Source: Chitinophagaceae bacterium
Lineage (GTDB): Bacteria > Bacteroidota > Bacteroidia > Chitinophagales > Chitinophagaceae
Assembly (NCBI GenBank): GCA_024508725.1
Contig: JANINS010000003.1
Coordinates: forward strand, 1,116,001-1,180,000
Reading direction: 5' to 3'
Length of the DNA: 64,000 bases
Both the position numbers and the translations under genes were made by a program. Under the pieces are notes generated by a model. It had not been told where the DNA came from and did not search any database. It was given only the letters and a program-made list of their open reading frames with translations. Position 1 is the stretch's first letter. Every line of letters begins with the position of its first letter. Shown here one piece after another: positions 38,933-48,406 of this stretch.

Positions 38933-40195
38933 ATGGCAGAACATTTATCTATAATTTTTTGGATACTAGGCACTTTGATCTTCATCGGCTTTTTTGCCGG
39001 GTTAGAAATTGCTTTTGTTAGTGTGAACCGGTTAAGCATTGAGTTAAAGAAGAAGCAGGGAAAAAGAAGCGGATTGATCATTGCAAAATTCCTGGAAAGA
39101 CCATCACGTTTCATTGGAACAACATTGCTTGGTTTCAATATCTTTCTTGTTATTTATGGTTTGCTGTTTAGTGATTTATTGAAGCTAAGTTTCTGGAATC
39201 CGTTCGGCATTAAGAATGAATATGTGAAGCTGGTATTCGATACTCTTATCTCCACTTTTATTGTATTGTTATTTGGGGAGTTCATCCCGAAAGCAATTTT
39301 CAGGGCAAAGAATGATTCGTTGCTGAGCTTTTTTGCCCCGGTTGCCAAGTTCTTTTACGACCTGTTGTATCCTGTTGCCTTCATTTTTGTAAGGATATCG
39401 GAGTGGATACTTAAATACATATTCAACGTTCGTGTAAAAGATAATGACGAAGCTTTCTCACAAGTTGATCTGGAACATTTCTTTTTGCAAACGAGAGACC
39501 AGGACGAAGACAACCAGGAATTGAATACCGAGCTTTTTGAAAATGCTTTGAGCTTACCAATGGTGAAAGTGCGTCAATGCCTTGTTCCAAGAACAGAAGT
39601 TGAAGCTGTAGAGATCAGTAATAGTATAGAAGAAGTAAAACAGAAATTCATTAAAACAAAGTTGAGTAAGCTGGTGGTGTATGAAGATTCCATCGATAAT
39701 ATTATTGGATATGTTCACCAGCTTGATCTTTTTAAAAGACCAACAGAGTTAAGATCGGTATTGCATTCTATTCCTGCTGTTCCGGAGAGTATGAGTGCCA
39801 CAGATCTTATCAATAAGTTCAGTAAAGAACGTAAGAGCATTGCATGGGTGGTGGATGAATTTGGTGGAACGGCAGGCATTATTACCATGGAAGATGTATT
39901 GGAAGAGATCTTTGGTGAGATACATGATGAGTATGATGTGGAGGAATTTGTTGAGAAGCAGATATCAGATAAAGAATATATTCTCTCAGGTAGGCTTGAA
40001 CTGGATTATCTTAATGAGAAGTACGATTTTGAATTTCCTGAAGCAGAATCAGAAACACTCTCTGGTTATATCATTAACGAGCATGAAGCGATTCCCAAGC
40101 AAAAAGAAACCATTGTGATCGGCGATATTCAATTCGATATTCTGAATGTAAGCGAAACAAGAATTGAAATGGTGAAGTTGAAATTGCTTCGCTGA
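38933..40195 (+). CDS. CNNM/CorC-HlyC family membrane protein
   Basis: 420 residues. DUF21 (CNNM) membrane domain of four helices at residues 1-190 (IIFWILGTLIFIGFFAGLEI, FIGTTLLGFNIFLVIYGLLF), then a CBS pair (VRQCLVPRTEVEAVEISNSI, IDNIIGYVHQLDLFK, AWVVDEFGGTAGIITMEDVL, EEIFGEIHDEYD) and a C-terminal CorC_HlyC domain (YILSGRLELDYLNEKYDFEF). Family members export or sense Mg2+ or Co2+. GldE of gliding flavobacteria shares the same layout, so this could be its orthologue; the sequence alone does not decide. Confidence 0.88.
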   Translation: MAEHLSIIFWILGTLIFIGFFAGLEIAFVSVNRLSIELKKKQGKRSGLIIAKFLERPSRFIGTTLLGFNIFLVIYGLLFSDLLKLSFWNPFGIKNEYVKLVFDTLISTFIVLLFGEFIPKAIFRAKNDSLLSFFAPVAKFFYDLLYPVAFIFVRISEWILKYIFNVRVKDNDEAFSQVDLEHFFLQTRDQDEDNQELNTELFENALSLPMVKVRQCLVPRTEVEAVEISNSIEEVKQKFIKTKLSKLVVYEDSIDNIIGYVHQLDLFKRPTELRSVLHSIPAVPESMSATDLINKFSKERKSIAWVVDEFGGTAGIITMEDVLEEIFGEIHDEYDVEEFVEKQISDKEYILSGRLELDYLNEKYDFEFPEAESETLSGYIINEHEAIPKQKETIVIGDIQFDILNVSETRIEMVKLKLLR

Positions 40196-41578
40196 TCAAC
40201 GTATCACTTTTTTGAAAAGATTCAGTTTCCCTTTAAACGGAGGATATTTAATTGAAGGATCAAACCAGGTGGGTGTTTTCAACAGCGCTTTCTGATGGCT
40301 GAATGTGTCGAACGAAAATCTTCCATGATATTTCCCTATTCCACTGCTTCCTCTTCCACCAAAAGGCAAATGATGATTCGTAAGATGCCACGATGCATTG
40401 TTTACACAAGCTCCACCTGCAGGAACATTTTGCAACCACCACCGTTCTGTTTCTGAAGATGAAGTAAAAACATAGAATGCTAAAGGATCAGCATTTTGAC
40501 CAATGATCTGCTTCGCTTCTTCTTTTGAAGTGAAACCAAACAACGGAACAATCGGTCCGAATATTTCATCTCTCATCAATGCTGCGTGTACAGAGACATT
40601 CTCCATGATTGTAGGCTCTATAAAGAGATTGTCTCTATTTGTTTTTCCACCATGAACGATTTTCCCCTGCTGTAAATAGTTTATTAACCGATCAAATTGT
40701 TTTTCGTTGATGATCCTTCCATAGTTATAACTCTCTTCAGGATTGTCTCCAAAGAAATTCACCAGTGCTTCTTTCAAAGCAATAATGAACTTCTCCTTGA
40801 TGGAATGATGCACGAGGATGTAATCAGGAGCAACACACATCTGCCCTGCATTGGAAAATTTGGTCAATGCAATTCTTTTTGCTGCGACTTTTATATTAGC
40901 ATCGGCTTCGATCACACACGGACTTTTGCCTCCCAACTCCAGTGTAACCGGAACGAGTTTCTCCGCTGCCATTTTATAAACAAGATTGCCTACAACTGTG
41001 CTGCCGGTATAAAAAACATGATCAAACCTGAAGTTGTTCATCATCTCTGGCACTACATCAGCTCCATCACCTTCCACATAAAGAATGTATTCCGGAGAGA
41101 AAGTTTTTTCGATGATCTTCTTCATTACGTTTACTGTTGCACCTGCAAATTCACTCGGCTTCAACACCACGCAATTCCCAGCTGCAATGGCTCCAACTAA
41201 AGGCGTGAATAAAAGTTGCAAAGGATAATTCCATGGACCGATGATCAATACCACACCCAAAGGTTCTGGCATGATGTAACTCTTAGATGGAAGATTTAAA
41301 AGGTTTGTCTTAACTCTTTTTGGTTTCACCCATTTGTCGAGGTGTTTTAGCGTTGCATTTAATTCACTGAGCAGGAAACCGATCTCTGTAACCCAGCTTT
41401 CTTCTTTGCTTTTCTTTAGATCAGACAACAAAGCTGTATATAACTCTTCTTCATGTTCAAGAACAGATTGCTTCAATTTGCTCAACTGCTGTTTGCGAAA
41501 ATCAACAGGTTGCGTTATACCTGTTTGATGATAACTGCGAAGCTGTTGAAGTTGAGTGAGAAGCTGGTCTTTGTTCAT
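40196..41578 (-). CDS. aldehyde dehydrogenase (class 3-like)
   Basis: 460 residues from the ATG at 41578 (MNKDQLLTQLQQLRSYHQTG). NAD(P)-dependent oxidation of medium or long-chain aldehydes: GVVLIIGPWNYPLQLLFTPL near the N-terminus, catalytic Glu in VTLELGGKSPCVIE, nucleophile Cys in NAGQMCVAPDYIL, and RDEIFGPIVPLFGF. The short length and PWNYP are typical of class 3/fatty-aldehyde enzymes. Its stop is adjacent to the convergent CorC gene stop (no gap). Confidence 0.93.
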   Translation of the reverse strand: MNKDQLLTQLQQLRSYHQTGITQPVDFRKQQLSKLKQSVLEHEEELYTALLSDLKKSKEESWVTEIGFLLSELNATLKHLDKWVKPKRVKTNLLNLPSKSYIMPEPLGVVLIIGPWNYPLQLLFTPLVGAIAAGNCVVLKPSEFAGATVNVMKKIIEKTFSPEYILYVEGDGADVVPEMMNNFRFDHVFYTGSTVVGNLVYKMAAEKLVPVTLELGGKSPCVIEADANIKVAAKRIALTKFSNAGQMCVAPDYILVHHSIKEKFIIALKEALVNFFGDNPEESYNYGRIINEKQFDRLINYLQQGKIVHGGKTNRDNLFIEPTIMENVSVHAALMRDEIFGPIVPLFGFTSKEEAKQIIGQNADPLAFYVFTSSSETERWWLQNVPAGGACVNNASWHLTNHHLPFGGRGSSGIGKYHGRFSFDTFSHQKALLKTPTWFDPSIKYPPFKGKLNLFKKVIR

Positions 41579-41636
41579 CACTTGAAAGTACAAAGTTTTG
41601 TTAGTACGATAATTCATCAACCATGAATGAACGAGA

Positions 41637-41670
41637 AATAAAAAACCCGAAGCGTTGCACTTCGGGTTTT
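41637..41670. terminator. terminator downstream of the amidohydrolase gene
   Basis: ACCCGAAG pairs with CTTCGGGT over a seven-base loop; T-rich on both sides. On the minus strand it follows the amidohydrolase gene and the dispersed repeat at 41685-41770. Confidence 0.75.
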
Positions 41671-41684
41671 GTTTGCTGCGTATT

Positions 41685-41770
41685 GTTCAGAACGTACAAG
41701 TGGTTACTCACGAATTTTATTTTTTATAAAGGAGTTCGTGAATCTCACTTCGTTCGATTTGACACAACAG
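41685..41770. repeat. dispersed repeat, long copy 1
   Basis: GTTCAGAACGTACAAGTGG, then ACTCACGAATTTTATTTTTT, then GGAGTTCGTGAATCTCACTT, CGTTCGATTTGACACAACAG. The middle is a stem-loop (CACGAA/TTCGTG). The copy at 51215-51297 is nearly identical. Confidence 0.85.
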
Positions 41771-41803
41771 CAGCTAAATAGAAAAACTTCTGTTGGTGAA
41801 CAC

Positions 41804-43105
41804 TTATTTTATATTATACTTCTGCTTATATCTTTCATAGAGTTGCTTATGCTTATCAGTAAGATCTAGCTCTCTGCCCTGGATAAATGCATTGGTAACC
41901 TGGCTTGTTCTGATGTCTAAAATATCGCCATTGCTCACCACGATGTTGGCATCTTTTCCTTTTTCAAGCGATCCTGTTTTGTCATCAATGCCCAACACTT
42001 TCGCTGCATTCAATGTGATGGCTTGTAAGGCTTCTTCTTTCGTTAAGCCATAAGCCGCAGCCGTTCCGGCATTGAACATCAGGTTTCTTCCTCTGGTATT
42101 ATCGTCCTGGTCGGCAATGCAATAAAGCACACCAGCCTGTTGCAAAAGATAAGGTGTTTTATAAGGCTGATCTACATCGTCATCTGCCGTTGCAGGCAGG
42201 CTATGCATTTCGTTGAGTATAACAGCGATATTATTTTGTTTGAGAAAGTCGCTCACTCTCCAGCTATCCGTTCCACCAACGATCACGGTTTTAAAACCAA
42301 ACTCTTTTGCAAACTCTACTGCTACCATGATCTCTTTCACCAATTCGCAATGCACATAAAAGTTTTGTGTTTTATTAAAGAGACCTTTTACTGCTTCGAA
42401 CTTTACATTGGTTTGTGTGTGTTTCGGCTCTGCAAAATATGCCTGGGCTTCTTTGAAAAAACTTCTGATCTTATCAATCCTGTCAAGCGCTGCTCTTACA
42501 GGATCTATCTGTGGTTGCTGTGATGCTGAAGAGAAAGCACCGCCGAATCTTCTTGGAGGAGAAAGATTCGGCATTCTGAAATGGATACCGCCATCCATTT
42601 TATACACGGCATCTTCCCAGTTCCATGCATCGAGTTGCATTACTGAAGATGAACCGCTGATGATAGCACCTTGCGGAACAACGTTCGCCAGTAAAATTCC
42701 ATTGCTGCGAAGTGTATTGATCACTTTTGAATCGGCATTGTATGCAACAACAGATCGAACGCTGGCATTGATCTCACCAAGTTCAGAAACATCTCTTGTT
42801 GCTCTTACTGCACCGATCTCGTTTAAGCCAAGATCAGTGGCTGATGAGATCAGGCCGGGATAAATGTGTTTACCGTTGCAGTCGATCACTTTAGCACCGG
42901 ATGTATTTACACCAGTACCCACTTCAGTGATCTTACCATTGTTGAAAACGATCGTTCCGTTTTGTATCACCTGTCCGTTGCCAATATGAATGGTAGCATT
43001 GGTCAAAGCTATTGCCTGACTTTGTGCCGGAGCAGGATATACATTGTCCTGGGCTTTTGTTTTAATAAAGCCGAGTAGTATTAGTAATAAGAATATTTTT
43101 CTCAT
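41804..43105 (-). CDS. secreted amidohydrolase-fold protein lacking the metal HxH motif
   Basis: 433 residues with signal peptide MRKIFLLLILLGFIKTKA. The composite amidohydrolase fold is clear (ALTNATIHIGNGQVIQNGTI, GKHIYPGLIS at the usual PGLIDxHxH site, and the closing LEKGKDANIVVSNGDILDIR). Where the first metal pair HxH should be the sequence is PGLISSATDLGL, without His, so it is probably not a normal binuclear hydrolase. The larger neighbour upstream carries a similar dead domain plus an intact one. Both are on the minus strand with a four-helix-bundle gene between. Confidence 0.85.
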   Translation of the reverse strand: MRKIFLLLILLGFIKTKAQDNVYPAPAQSQAIALTNATIHIGNGQVIQNGTIVFNNGKITEVGTGVNTSGAKVIDCNGKHIYPGLISSATDLGLNEIGAVRATRDVSELGEINASVRSVVAYNADSKVINTLRSNGILLANVVPQGAIISGSSSVMQLDAWNWEDAVYKMDGGIHFRMPNLSPPRRFGGAFSSASQQPQIDPVRAALDRIDKIRSFFKEAQAYFAEPKHTQTNVKFEAVKGLFNKTQNFYVHCELVKEIMVAVEFAKEFGFKTVIVGGTDSWRVSDFLKQNNIAVILNEMHSLPATADDDVDQPYKTPYLLQQAGVLYCIADQDDNTRGRNLMFNAGTAAAYGLTKEEALQAITLNAAKVLGIDDKTGSLEKGKDANIVVSNGDILDIRTSQVTNAFIQGRELDLTDKHKQLYERYKQKYNIK

Positions 43106-43120
43106 ATTAATTGTTTGATT

Positions 43121-43161
43121 GTTTACATGTTTGCAAGTTCAATTGTTCACGTGTTCACGAG
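43121..43161. repeat. left inverted flank of the four-helix-bundle gene
   Basis: GTTTACATG ... GCAAGTTC ... TGTTCACGTGTTCACGAG. Its inverted counterpart is at 43561-43592 (reverse complement GTTTACAAGTTC ... TGTTCACAAGTTCGAGT). Confidence 0.65.
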
Positions 43162-43560
43162 TTATTTCCTCTCCTTGTATTTATGCCCTTTGAAATCAGA
43201 GTTTTCGAGATAGTCTATGAGTTTCTGTAACATCACTATTACTTCCAGAGATAAGGAATAAAGTTCATCGAATTCCGTTTGATCAACGTAGTTTCTATCA
43301 ACGGCTCGATACAACTGCGATCTCAATTCTCCGCAAGAGCCTTTTGCTATGTAAAGGAATTGAATGAATTCTCTGTTTCCACTCCTCTCAAATCCTTCAG
43401 CTATATTATCCATTATTGAGCCGGCTGATCCTTCTATTTGGTTTATTAATCTAAAGTTTGATTTGAATTTACCGGTATCAATAAACTTCCCTAACAGTTG
43501 GTTAAGCTCTCGGGCTTTCTGCCAAGCTTTGATTTCTTCGAATTTTTTAAAAGTGGCCAT
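43162..43560 (-). CDS. four-helix-bundle protein (S23/23S rRNA intervening-sequence type), copy 1
   Basis: 132 residues from the Met at 43560. The family pattern is plain: FEEIKAWQKARELNQLLGKF, LINQIEGSAGSIMDNIAEGF, ERSGNREFIQFLYIAKGSCG, ELRSQLYRAVDRNYV, then a last helix. These small proteins were first found encoded in 23S rRNA intervening sequences and resemble the diversity-element protein Avd; a nucleic-acid binding role is suspected. Here the gene stands between two amidohydrolase genes and is bounded by inverted repeats, the right one overlapping the end of the upstream gene. It may be a small mobile cassette. Confidence 0.9.
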   Translation of the reverse strand: MATFKKFEEIKAWQKARELNQLLGKFIDTGKFKSNFRLINQIEGSAGSIMDNIAEGFERSGNREFIQFLYIAKGSCGELRSQLYRAVDRNYVDQTEFDELYSLSLEVIVMLQKLIDYLENSDFKGHKYKERK

Positions 43561-43592
43561 ACTCGAACTTGTGAACACTGGAACTTGTAAAC
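43561..43592. repeat. right inverted flank of the four-helix-bundle gene
   Basis: ACTCGAACTTGTGAACACTG then GAACTTGTAAAC; imperfect inverted copy of 43121-43161. Confidence 0.65.
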
Positions 43593-46500
43593 TTAAAAAC
43601 TTTGTTCATCATCATGATCACGATCTAAGATGCTACGCTTATGTTTATGATCGATCTCGCATTCATTGATCTCTTCCATTCTTGGCCTTGCGGGAACTGT
43701 TCTTGCAGCACCACCCGGAACTCTTTTCTCTGCGATCATCTTTTGAACCAGCCTGTTTCTTTCTGCGATAAGTGCTTGCCTCATCTGCTCATCTTTTGCT
43801 CTATCGAAATACACGGTTCCATCAACGATAGTGTAAAGAGATTTTGCGTAGATGCTTAAAGGGTTATCACTCCAAAGAACCACATCAGCATCTTTTCCAA
43901 CTTTGATGCTGCCTACTCTATCAGCAATATGTAACATGGTAGCCGGGTTGAGTGTTGCCATTTTTAAAGCTTCTTCTTCAGCAATGCCACCATACTTTAC
44001 ACTCTTGGCTGCTTCCTGGTTAAGACGACGAGCCATTTCAGCATCATCGCTGTTGATGGCTACGTTCAATCCTACTTTATTCATGATCGCAGCATTGTAA
44101 GCAATGGCATCCTGTACTTCCATTTTGTATGCCCACCAATCGCTGAAAGTTGATGCATTAGCACCATGAGCTTTCATTTTATCGGCTACTTTATAACCTT
44201 CAAGAATGTGTGTGAATGTGTTTACTTTAAAACCGAAACGTTCAGCAACTTTCATCAGCATATTGATCTCGCTTTGGACATACGAGTGAGCAGTGATGAA
44301 TCGCTTCTTATCCAATATCTCAACCAATGCATCCAACTCAAGGTCTCTTCTTTTGTTTGGGCCTGCATTTTTATAATCTACAGCTCTTTGGAATGCATCG
44401 ACCAACACCTGTTCAACACCCATTCTTGTGTCAGGGAATCTTGTGTTGGTATTAGATGATGAACGCTTTACATTTTCGCCCAAAGCAAACTTGATGAACG
44501 GATCCCAGTTAGCAAACTTGATATCATCCATTCCTTTACCCCAGCGAAGTTTGATCAGTTGAGTTTGTCCGCCGATGGTATTACAGCTTCCATGCAAAAT
44601 ATGCGAAGTGGTTACACCTCCACTTAACTGGCGATAGATGTTCACGTCTTCAGGATATAAAGCATCTGCAACCCTAACTTCCGCAGTAACAGATTGTGTA
44701 CACTCATTTACACCACCGGTAACAGCAATGTGAGAGTGCTCATCGATAATACCTGCTGTAAGATGTTTTCCTGTTCCATCGATCACTCTAGCCGATCCTG
44801 CTGAAAGATTCTTACCAATTGCTGTGATCTTTCCTTTGCTGAGCATCACATCGGTGTTCTCCAGCCTGCCTTCTTTTTCGTTGGTCCAAACTGTAGCATT
44901 ACGAATAAGAATGTCTTCCTGTTTCGGAACTTCTTTCAATCCGAAACCAGTGAAAGGATATACTACATCAGCAAGTGAAGGAGGAGTTGCTGGTCTTCTG
45001 TTACCACCTCTTCTTGAACTATCAGTAGAAGTTCTTCCAGAATCTGCAGGTAATGCCGAACGATAGGTCATACTCCATTGAATAGGATCTCCGGTATTAA
45101 GATAGCCGTTACCATACCATCCATCACCTCTTGCAACACCACTTAAAGTAGTTTGTCTGCCCATGTCGCTCCTGTTCTGCCAGTTCATTTTTACGATCAG
45201 ATCATTCATTGAAAGATTCAAAGAATTGAAAGAAGTATCACCGGGTCTTTGAAATGTAGCTGTATAATTACCTGGTGCACCTTTTAAGTAAGCATCGTAA
45301 TTGGTGGTTTGTCCTTTTGAACGGATGGACAATGTGTACACTCCACGATAATCGATCGGGCTTTCTTTCAAAACATATTTGCTTCCCTGGATCCAGTTTT
45401 GAAGAAGCGATGTTGTATCGCTGAATATCGGACCTGAAGCAATTAAAAAATTAGCAAGCTTACCGGCATCAAGACTTCCCACTTTATCATACATACCGAT
45501 CAGTGTTGCCGGAGTCTTTGTTAATGCATCTAAAGCCTTCGCTTCAGACAAACCACTTTGAATTGCTTTTCTAAGATTCGAAAGAAAATCATTGGAAGAT
45601 AAACCTGCTGAGGTCAAAGCGAAGTTGATGCCTGCTTTTTCAAAGAAACCAGGATTACCCGGAGCCATTTCCCAATGTTTCATATCAGCATAAGCCACAA
45701 CTCTTGCATCGTTGGGATCTTCTACATCCATGGCTGCAGGAAAGTTGAGTGGGAGAATGAATGTTGCTTTCAGATTTTTTATGTCTTCCAGTCGTTGGTA
45801 TTCATCACCACTTCCTTTGATGATGTATTGCATACCAAATTCTTTGGCGATCTTATCAGATCTCATCGCATTCCACTTATTGGATGATTCCATGATCTGC
45901 GGTAGCGATTGAATATCATTCCAGGCCTGTAAGCTAAGATTTACACCTTCTGTAGCCGGACGATTCTTATACCATTGAGCATCGAGATATGTTTGCCTTA
46001 GCAAGGTTACAACACCCATTAATGATCCGGGATAATCCTGTGTAGAGCTTCCTTTGTCGAATGAATAATGAGCAGAAGCTTTTTCTTTTAGTACAACAAG
46101 ATTCTCGTTGCTGTTGGCCAGTGTTACAAATGTGCCGGTACCTCTGGCAATTCCATCTTGCTGGTGAGTGAGCACACTTCCAAAACCGGCACTTCTAAGA
46201 TCCCTTGCTTTTTGTTCGTTTGCCTGGAACAAACGAACACCATCTGTTTCTGGTTTGATTGCCTGGTTCCAATTATAAGCACCTTTTGTATTGGATGTAG
46301 TTTGTGGTGGTGTGTTGAAATTGAAGCCACCTTGTCTTTGTGGTGCTGTGATACCATAATCACTGTACAGATCAACAAAAGAAGGATAGATATACTTACC
46401 CTTCAGATCTACCACAACTGCTTCTTTGGGAACAGCAATATTGCTTCCCACAGAAACGATCTTCCCATCTTTGATGATGAGTGTGGCATTCTGCAACGTT

Positions 46501-46646
46501 GTTTGTACATCTTTAACAATGGTAGCATTGGTGAAAGCATAATATCCACTTCGTGGATCAGCTACACCTGCGGTAGGATAAGTTTCCTGGGCCTGAACTA
46601 GAAAGCAAAAGAACAGCCCATGCAAAAAGAGCATAAGTTTCCTCAT
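43593..46646 (-). CDS. secreted two-domain amidohydrolase (first domain dead, second intact)
   Basis: 1017 residues from 46646, with signal peptide MRKLMLFLHGLFFCFLVQA. Two amidohydrolase domains in tandem. In the first the expected HxH site reads YIYPSFVDLYSDYGI without His. In the second it reads HLTAGIIDEHSHIAVTGGVN with HSH present, followed by ITAHSYVQSE, FTHILEGYK and NVAINSDDAEMARRL, the further metal ligands. A Gly/Arg/Ser linker (SSRRGGNRRPATP) precedes the second domain. Probably an exported hydrolase, perhaps a dipeptidase or imidazolonepropionase-like enzyme; substrate unknown. Confidence 0.87.
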   Translation of the reverse strand: MRKLMLFLHGLFFCFLVQAQETYPTAGVADPRSGYYAFTNATIVKDVQTTLQNATLIIKDGKIVSVGSNIAVPKEAVVVDLKGKYIYPSFVDLYSDYGITAPQRQGGFNFNTPPQTTSNTKGAYNWNQAIKPETDGVRLFQANEQKARDLRSAGFGSVLTHQQDGIARGTGTFVTLANSNENLVVLKEKASAHYSFDKGSSTQDYPGSLMGVVTLLRQTYLDAQWYKNRPATEGVNLSLQAWNDIQSLPQIMESSNKWNAMRSDKIAKEFGMQYIIKGSGDEYQRLEDIKNLKATFILPLNFPAAMDVEDPNDARVVAYADMKHWEMAPGNPGFFEKAGINFALTSAGLSSNDFLSNLRKAIQSGLSEAKALDALTKTPATLIGMYDKVGSLDAGKLANFLIASGPIFSDTTSLLQNWIQGSKYVLKESPIDYRGVYTLSIRSKGQTTNYDAYLKGAPGNYTATFQRPGDTSFNSLNLSMNDLIVKMNWQNRSDMGRQTTLSGVARGDGWYGNGYLNTGDPIQWSMTYRSALPADSGRTSTDSSRRGGNRRPATPPSLADVVYPFTGFGLKEVPKQEDILIRNATVWTNEKEGRLENTDVMLSKGKITAIGKNLSAGSARVIDGTGKHLTAGIIDEHSHIAVTGGVNECTQSVTAEVRVADALYPEDVNIYRQLSGGVTTSHILHGSCNTIGGQTQLIKLRWGKGMDDIKFANWDPFIKFALGENVKRSSSNTNTRFPDTRMGVEQVLVDAFQRAVDYKNAGPNKRRDLELDALVEILDKKRFITAHSYVQSEINMLMKVAERFGFKVNTFTHILEGYKVADKMKAHGANASTFSDWWAYKMEVQDAIAYNAAIMNKVGLNVAINSDDAEMARRLNQEAAKSVKYGGIAEEEALKMATLNPATMLHIADRVGSIKVGKDADVVLWSDNPLSIYAKSLYTIVDGTVYFDRAKDEQMRQALIAERNRLVQKMIAEKRVPGGAARTVPARPRMEEINECEIDHKHKRSILDRDHDDEQSF

Positions 46647-46748
46647 AAGCATATAGGTGTTTAAGTAAGTTCTAAAACTACTCAAAAACACAGATGCTTA
46701 TTGCCTGCTGTAAAAGATTTTTGAACTAACTCACCGATTTATAAGTGT

Positions 46749-47789
46749 TTATTCCCCGCTTAGCTTTCTTTTAAAGATCATCAGCGTAACACCATTTTGA
46801 GAAAGCTCCATAGTCTCATCTGTAATAGAGAAGCCATTGCATTTCATTAGTGTTTCTATCAAAGCATTCTCATTGTAACCTTCACATTGCTTGCTTCCTG
46901 CAGTTACATCAGTAAAGCAGACTTTTAGATTTTTGAGATGAACTGTTCCATTGAAATTATTGCAACCTGTAAAACCATAGAACTTTTGGGTGTTGAGGTC
47001 GATCACCATATAAGGTCGATCTTCCCAGTTCCCTTCCCTTCCTTCGAATGATTGAAGTGTCCATACACCATCCAGGCCACCATCAGCATTCATGATCGCT
47101 CCACAACCATTGTAGGTTTTACCATGATAGTTTACCGTCACTTTATAATCGTACACGCTCTCTCCATCACCGCAAAAGCCGGGAGAGAAAATGATCTCCA
47201 TTTTATCACCAGCAGTAACAACATTATAAATTAGGCTGTCGCCTGATAAAGTAGGAACAACAGGTGAAAACGCAACAGGAGCATCCAATCCGGGAATGCT
47301 GAACTGTATTGCTTTATTATGGGTGATGTCGAGACTCCAGGAAGCATCTTTTCCAAAACCAACTACATCCAGACCTTCGAGAAATTTTTTATTGATCTTT
47401 TTAGAACGGATAAATTTTTTGCGGGCAAGTGCTCCTTTTGCTTCAGTAGTAGCTTGTGATGGCCCATCTAAAGGCAAAAGACTGGTGCCACTCATTGCAT
47501 ACTGAGCGATGGGTGCATTATCAGCAAACAGCATCACTCGTCCATCCTGTACACTCCATGTTCCATATTTTTCTTTGCAGGGCTCATCTTTTCCAAGATA
47601 GGTTTCAGAAAGACGAAAACGATTGTTTGAATCCAGTAACACTACCTGCTGAATTCCATTGCAATCCTGGCAGGGCAAGGTTCCCGAGAAAGTTGCGCCT
47701 TCTATATAATCTGATGAGACAATCGATCTATTCGTTTGACACGAATACAATGCCGCAACGGCACAAATGAGTAGAATTGTACGTTTCAT
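46749..47789 (-). CDS. NlpE-N and META domain lipoprotein
   Basis: 346 residues from 47789; signal MKRTILLICAVAALYSC. The first domain has GTLPCQDCNGIQQVVLLDSN, the CxxC-containing NlpE N-terminal pattern (copper and envelope-stress sensor in E. coli). The last 110 residues are a META (HslJ-like) domain with DGVWTLQSFEG, GFTGCNNFNGTVHLK and a Cys pair. A middle region is unassigned. It probably acts in the envelope under stress. Upstream of it are metal genes (Fur, SCO, MerC), which fits a role in metal or redox stress. Confidence 0.87.
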   Translation of the reverse strand: MKRTILLICAVAALYSCQTNRSIVSSDYIEGATFSGTLPCQDCNGIQQVVLLDSNNRFRLSETYLGKDEPCKEKYGTWSVQDGRVMLFADNAPIAQYAMSGTSLLPLDGPSQATTEAKGALARKKFIRSKKINKKFLEGLDVVGFGKDASWSLDITHNKAIQFSIPGLDAPVAFSPVVPTLSGDSLIYNVVTAGDKMEIIFSPGFCGDGESVYDYKVTVNYHGKTYNGCGAIMNADGGLDGVWTLQSFEGREGNWEDRPYMVIDLNTQKFYGFTGCNNFNGTVHLKNLKVCFTDVTAGSKQCEGYNENALIETLMKCNGFSITDETMELSQNGVTLMIFKRKLSGE

Positions 47790-47980
47790 TTCCTTTCTGT
47801 TTAAGTTCAAAGCCTGTCATAAAAAATTCCTTTCGATAAGTGGTATAACAGTAAGGCTAATACAAGGAGCTTGCCAGAAGGATAAAGAAGTGCCAAACCA
47901 TTGCTGAGTACGGCTTAATAGAAATTCCAGGCAGGAGTTTGTTGATTGAAAAAGGTATCAACTGCTGGTTAATTAAGATA

Positions 47981-48397
47981 CTAATTACTGCACTTGCCAC
48001 ATTTTCCACTCACTACGACATCTGTTCGTTTTACTACAAAACCCTGGGGTAGCTGCACTGCAGGAACATGTGTGTCTAAGCAATAAGTTGTGCCGCAATC
48101 ATCACATAGAAAATGGATGTGATCGTCATGATGATGGCCTGCTGCACATTCATCTTTGCACAAAGCATATTTTACTGAATTATCAGCAGTAGGAATGGTA
48201 TGGATGATGCCTTTCTCTACAAATGTTTGCAGTGTTCTGTAAATGGTAACACGGTCAAAACTTTCGCCACTCATTTTTTCAATATCGGCATGAGCCAGCG
48301 CACCATCAGCATGATGAAAGAACTCGAGGATCTTTTTCCTGCTGTCGGTTACACTTAACTGGTTGCGTTTTAATATATCGTTGATCACATCAGCCAT
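47981..48397 (-). CDS. Fur-family metalloregulator
   Basis: 138 residues: winged helix (RVTIYRTLQTFVEKGIIHTI recognition region) and dimerisation domain with a His-rich metal site CAAGHHHDDHIHFLCDDCGT and structural zinc cysteines in CDDC and CGKC. Fur, Zur and PerR cannot be told apart safely; the position next to SCO and MerC genes suggests a zinc or copper-linked role. It starts 9 bases after the SCO gene stop, so the two are co-transcribed. Confidence 0.9.
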   Translation of the reverse strand: MADVINDILKRNQLSVTDSRKKILEFFHHADGALAHADIEKMSGESFDRVTIYRTLQTFVEKGIIHTIPTADNSVKYALCKDECAAGHHHDDHIHFLCDDCGTTYCLDTHVPAVQLPQGFVVKRTDVVVSGKCGKCSN

Positions 48398-48406
48398 AAA
48401 TAGATT

